DNA of 27,590 bases, from the NCBI GenBank assembly GCA_036939755.1, contig JALLAZ010000053.1, positions 1-27,590 on the forward strand, written 5' to 3'. Below are positions 27,521 through 27,590 of this stretch, one piece after another (positions within the stretch are counted from its first letter, which is position 1; each line of letters starts with the position of its first letter). The notes beneath the pieces were generated by a model. It did no database searches. It saw only the letters and a list, made by a program, of their open reading frames with translations, and was not told the DNA's origin. The stretch comes from Stephanodiscus triporus (taxonomy: Eukaryota > Bacillariophyta > Thalassiosirophyceae > Thalassiosirales > Thalassiosiraceae). The translations under genes and the position numbers were made by a program.

Positions 27521-27590
27521 ATGCAACCACAACAGCCACAACAACCACAACAACCACAACAACCACAACAACCACAACAACCACAACAAC
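27521..27590 (+). CDS. Possible 5' end of a Pro-Gln-Gln repeat protein, cut by the window edge
   Basis: An ATG at 27521 opens a frame reading MQPQQ followed by PQQ units to the end of the window with no stop. The DNA is a 9-bp tandem repeat (CCACAACAA) from about 27526. The sequence just before (TTATAG|A) could also be a splice acceptor, so this may be an internal exon. It could equally be a non-coding minisatellite. Confidence 0.35.
   Translation, partial: MQPQQPQQPQQPQQPQQPQQPQQ
27526..27590 (+). repeat. CCACAACAA 9-bp tandem repeat running off the window
   Basis: At least seven units of CCACAACAA (the first with CAG instead of CAA) occupy the right edge and probably continue beyond it. 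Confidence 0.95.

Noticed and set aside
1..27590. Transposons, CRISPR arrays or an integrated virus
   Set aside because: No transposase, reverse transcriptase, integrase, terminal repeats, spaced identical repeats or viral structural genes were recognised; all large frames belong to cellular families or repeats.

Overview
The window reads as nuclear DNA of a diatom, or a close photosynthetic stramenopile. Genes are compact. Introns are few, short (67-188 bp) and bounded by GTGAGT/GTAAGT-type donors and YAG or AAG acceptors. Conserved eukaryotic proteins carry long Ser/Arg/Gln/His-rich low-complexity additions. One enzyme has an N-terminus of the signal-peptide plus Ala-Phe type (VAA|AFVVP) used for import into secondary plastids. 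The species cannot be named from the sequence alone. No rRNA, tRNA, CRISPR array, transposase or viral gene was recognised.

Twelve protein genes are well supported and a thirteenth may begin at the right edge. In order: a SpoU/TrmH-type RNA 2'-O-ribose methyltransferase (+, 510-1844); the RNase P/MRP subunit POP1 (-, 2180-4762); the TRAPP subunit TRAPPC5 (+, 3 exons, 5125-5991); a choline-transporter-like SLC44/PNS1 membrane protein (-, 3 exons, 6640-9402); a protein kinase with a DFS motif and a cyclin-box-like C-terminus (+, 2 exons, 9844-11275); a PAPS-dependent type II membrane sulfotransferase (-, 4 exons, 11386-12665); transketolase (+, 2 exons, 13215-15493); a fatty acid hydroxylase/sterol desaturase-family enzyme (-, 15845-17356); a predicted plastid SAM methyltransferase (+, 2 exons, 17617-19169); a branched-chain amino acid aminotransferase (-, 3 exons, 19558-21532); a RanBP2-type zinc-finger protein of unknown function (-, 21783-23369); and a LAMMER/CLK kinase with a very long RS-type N-terminus (+, 23677-26934). 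A Pro-Gln-Gln repeat ORF opens at 27521.

The genes almost perfectly alternate strand. Divergent pairs share promoters of about 260-550 bp (POP1/TRAPPC5, SLC44/kinase, sulfotransferase/transketolase, hydroxylase/methyltransferase, zinc finger/CLK), and convergent pairs share 3' regions. The genes do not form one pathway. They are mostly housekeeping: RNA maturation, vesicle tethering, membrane lipid and choline transport, pentose phosphate/Calvin carbon shuffling, amino-acid metabolism and splicing control.

Composition is uneven. About 15.9-21.5 kb is strikingly GC-rich, with C/G homopolymers and TCG/CGA trinucleotide runs in both exons and introns. The flanks, especially 21.6-23.4 kb, are much more AT-rich. 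The most interesting items are the kinase with a putative fused cyclin-box half, the unassigned zinc-finger protein with a fresh internal duplication, a stop-free 81-nt intron that splits the PAPS-binding loop of the sulfotransferase, and a set of mutually exclusive hairpins upstream of the aminotransferase.
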